In this document: positions 62,284 through 64,000 of the stretch, in pieces
Layout of the letters: each line of letters starts with the position of its first letter
Numbering within the stretch: the first letter of the stretch is position 1
Assembly (NCBI GenBank): GCA_023138835.1
Contig: JAGLOP010000002.1
Coordinates: 62,001 to 126,000, forward strand
Reading direction: 5' to 3'
From: Arcobacteraceae bacterium
Lineage (GTDB): Bacteria; Campylobacterota; Campylobacteria; Campylobacterales; Arcobacteraceae
Length of the DNA stretch: 64,000 nucleotides
Made by a program: the position numbers and the translations under genes
Notes under the pieces: model-generated
Database searches by the model: none
What the model was told of the DNA's origin: nothing
The model's input: the letters and a program-made list of their open reading frames with translations, nothing else

Positions 62284-63017
62284 GTGTAACAATCCTTACA
62301 AAAGATTCAACAAAATATATTAAAGAGTGTTTAGAAGCTTTAGTAAGATTTGATGAAGTTATTATACTTGACAACGGCTCTACTGATGATACTATGGAAA
62401 AAGCAAAGAACTTTAAAAATGTAAAAATTTATGAAAATGAATTTATAGGTTTTGGAGCATTAAAGAATTTGGTGATTTCAAAAGCTGCAAACAGTTGGAT
62501 TTTCTCTGTAGATAGCGATGAGATAATAAGCACAGAATTAGTTGAAGAGATTTTGACTTTAGATTTAGATAACACAAAAGTATATTCTATTTTAAGAGAT
62601 AATTATTATAATAAAAAATTAGTAAAATGTTGTGGCTGGGATAATGATTTTGTAAATAGACTTTTCAATAAAAATACTACAAAATTCAATGAAAAACAAG
62701 TCCATGAAAGCTTAATTTTAAATGATAATATCAAATTGGAGAAGTTAAAAAACAGTTTTAAACACTACTCTTTTGATGAGGCTTCACAGCTGCTTCACAA
62801 GATGGATAAATACTCAACACTTTATGCGTCAGAGCATAAAGGTATTAAATCATCATCACCGGCAAAAGCACTTTTTAGAAGTATGTTTTCTTTTATTAAA
62901 AATTATTTCTTTCAAAAAGGTTTTTTATGTGGTTACGAGGGATTGATAATCTCCATTTCAAATGCAAATGGTGTTTTTTATAAATATATAAAATTGTATG
63001 AAGAGAATAAGAAATAG
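62268..63017 (+). CDS. Glycosyltransferase family 2 (WaaE/KdtX-like)
   Basis: A 249-residue GT2 enzyme: VTILTKDSTKYIKECLEALVRFDEVIILDNGSTDDT at the N-terminus, FSVDSDEIIS near 82-91 as the metal-binding motif, a CCGWDNDFVNRLFNKNTTKF acceptor region near 122-141, and VHESLIL near 145-151. This arrangement is typical of the WaaE/KdtX group that decorates the inner core. The start is TTG at 62268, inside the GT9 gene, with GAGG 9 nt upstream. No ATG is available near the conserved start. Confidence 0.83.
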   Translation: MYNKISVTILTKDSTKYIKECLEALVRFDEVIILDNGSTDDTMEKAKNFKNVKIYENEFIGFGALKNLVISKAANSWIFSVDSDEIISTELVEEILTLDLDNTKVYSILRDNYYNKKLVKCCGWDNDFVNRLFNKNTTKFNEKQVHESLILNDNIKLEKLKNSFKHYSFDEASQLLHKMDKYSTLYASEHKGIKSSSPAKALFRSMFSFIKNYFFQKGFLCGYEGLIISISNANGVFYKYIKLYEENKK

Positions 63018-63803
63018 ATGACCTGCAGCCTTATTATTACAACTTACAACTGGAAAGAAGCTTTAGAGTTAGTAATAATCAGCGCTTTAAATCAAAGTGA
63101 ATTACCTAATGAGATAATTATAGCTGATGATGGAAGCAATGAAGATACAAAGCAGTTAATAGAAAACTTTGCTGTAAATTCATCAATACCAATTATTCAC
63201 TCTTGGCAAGAAGATGATGGATTTAGAGCTGCAAAAAGTAGGAATAAAGCTATATCTAAAGCACAAAGTGAATATATAGTACTCATTGATGGAGATATAA
63301 TTCTTCATAAAGATTTTATAAAAGAACATAAGATAAATGCAAAAGAAAACTTTTTTATTCAAGGAAGTAGAGTTTTAATAAATGAGCAAAAAAGTAAAGA
63401 AGTTTTAGCAGATAAACAAACTATTTTTACTTTTTGGGATAATGGTTTACAAAATAGAAAAAATGCGATTCATTGTGATATTTTATCTTTTATTTTCTCT
63501 AATAAAAAAGATAATCTAAAAGGGATAAAAACTTGTAATATGTCATTTTACAAAGCTGATTGTTTAAAAGTAAATGGCTTTAACGAGGACTTTATAGGTT
63601 GGGGCAGGGAAGATAGTGAATTTGTGGTTAGACTTTTAAACACTGGTGTTCATAGACAAAATATTAGATTTAATTGTATCATTTATCATATTTGGCATAA
63701 TGAAAATACAAGAGATAGTTTAAAAGTAAATGATGAGATGTTAAATAATGCTATTAACAATAAAGTCCAATGGTGTGATAATGGGATAGATAAATACAGA
63801 TGA
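63018..63803 (+). CDS. Glycosyltransferase family 2 with galactosyltransferase-like C-terminal domain
   Basis: A 261-residue GT2 enzyme: LIITTYNWKEALELVIISAL, IIIADDGSNEDT near 34-45, and the metal-binding LIDGDIILH near 91-99. In the C-terminal part, CNMSFYKADCLKVNGFNEDFIGWGREDSEFVVRLL (about 172-206) is the Glyco_transf_7C module with the acceptor-binding WGREDSE. It probably extends the LPS core. It starts directly after the preceding GT2 stop and overlaps the MBOAT gene by 4 nt (ATGA). Confidence 0.85.
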   Translation: MTCSLIITTYNWKEALELVIISALNQSELPNEIIIADDGSNEDTKQLIENFAVNSSIPIIHSWQEDDGFRAAKSRNKAISKAQSEYIVLIDGDIILHKDFIKEHKINAKENFFIQGSRVLINEQKSKEVLADKQTIFTFWDNGLQNRKNAIHCDILSFIFSNKKDNLKGIKTCNMSFYKADCLKVNGFNEDFIGWGREDSEFVVRLLNTGVHRQNIRFNCIIYHIWHNENTRDSLKVNDEMLNNAINNKVQWCDNGIDKYR

Positions 63804-64000
63804 TTTTTAACTCATATGAATTTATCTTCCTATTTCTCCCTATATCATTCTTTGTATATTTTTATCTAAATAATAAAAGATTAACCCAAGCTTCTAAAGG
63901 ATGGCTGGTATTTAGTAGTTTATTTTTCTACAGCTGGTGGAATATAATATATCTACCTTTAATATTAAGTTCAATGCTTTTCAATTTTGTAATAGGTACA
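63800..64000 (+). CDS. MBOAT-family O-acyltransferase, N-terminal part (partial)
   Basis: Sixty-seven codons of a gene that runs off the window. It starts MIFNSYEFIFLFLPISFFVY, then ASKGWLVFSSLFFYSWWNIIYLPLILSSMLFNFVIG, the typical opening of AlgI/DltB-like membrane-bound O-acyltransferases, where the FFYSWWN element is highly conserved. Such proteins acetylate polysaccharides at the membrane, usually with a SGNH partner encoded nearby; that would lie downstream. The ATG shares ATGA with the GT2 stop, so it belongs to the LPS operon. Confidence 0.8.
   Translation, partial: MIFNSYEFIFLFLPISFFVYFYLNNKRLTQASKGWLVFSSLFFYSWWNIIYLPLILSSMLFNFVIGT

Overview
The window is strongly AT-rich, densely packed bacterial chromosome. 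It reads as Campylobacterota (epsilonproteobacteria), most like the Arcobacter/Sulfurimonas side of the phylum. The reasons are the gene content (RNase Y, long-form HPF, TrmB with a long N-terminal extension, the ilvB-ilvN-lpxD-ftsK run), many histidine kinases with an HQWRQP-type H-box, promoters built on an extended -10 without a clear -35, and almost no intergenic DNA. No rRNA, tRNA, CRISPR array, insertion sequence or phage gene was recognised. No gene-free stretch exceeds 200 bases.

Layout. 1-3023: end of rny, rsmD, an OppC/DppC-type permease, then an SDR and a nitroreductase on the minus strand. 3042-15868: a large signalling island. On the minus strand is a FIST-GAF-PAS hybrid kinase co-transcribed with a protein made of two V4R-like modules. 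Divergent from it on the plus strand are a REC-kinase, a giant kinase with four periplasmic binding-protein modules, a second REC-kinase and an OmpR-type regulator. The two arms share a 129-bp promoter region holding a perfect 21-bp-arm inverted repeat, with the two -10 boxes placed exactly symmetrically about its centre. 15856-26007: a TIGR02757 protein, a GGDEF/YqeY/orphan-sensor/ABC-F operon, pta-ackA, a glycosyltransferase and a HAD phosphatase. 26078-32827: a NosL-like/SafE pair, MtfA-like and M48 peptidases, a PLD nuclease, rmuC, a TtcA-like protein, DUF523 and pssA. 32870-39629: a flagellin-like protein, ilvB-ilvN-lpxD-ftsK and hpf. 39746-47306: a second signalling operon with a PstS-like binding protein, a dCache/GAF/triple-REC kinase, a CheB-CheR fusion and a REC-kinase. 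47316-57852: SulP transporter, priA, pseudopilin, rodA with an overlooked 43-residue membrane ORF before it, a RluA-family synthase, an FN3 lipoprotein, trmB, a thiouridylase-like enzyme and a ferredoxin. 57862-64000: ppx/gppA and an LPS core operon (waaC, lpxL-like, GT9, two GT2, start of an MBOAT acyltransferase).

The two signalling islands are the most unusual part. In the first, ligand capture (FIST, V4R-like, NMT1/SBP modules) is spread over several proteins, receivers are supplied in trans, and the whole set sits around one symmetric control region. In the second, the kinase coiled coil carries tandem copies of the A-x-x-E-E-x-x-A/S pattern methylated in chemoreceptors, and the next gene encodes fused CheB and CheR. 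This suggests a histidine kinase tuned by reversible methylation.

Several starts appear to be non-canonical or leaderless. The NosL-like gene seems to begin at ATC and ftsK at ATT or ATA. pta is predicted to be leaderless, and the HAD gene nearly so. All of this is read from sequence alone; no database search was run.
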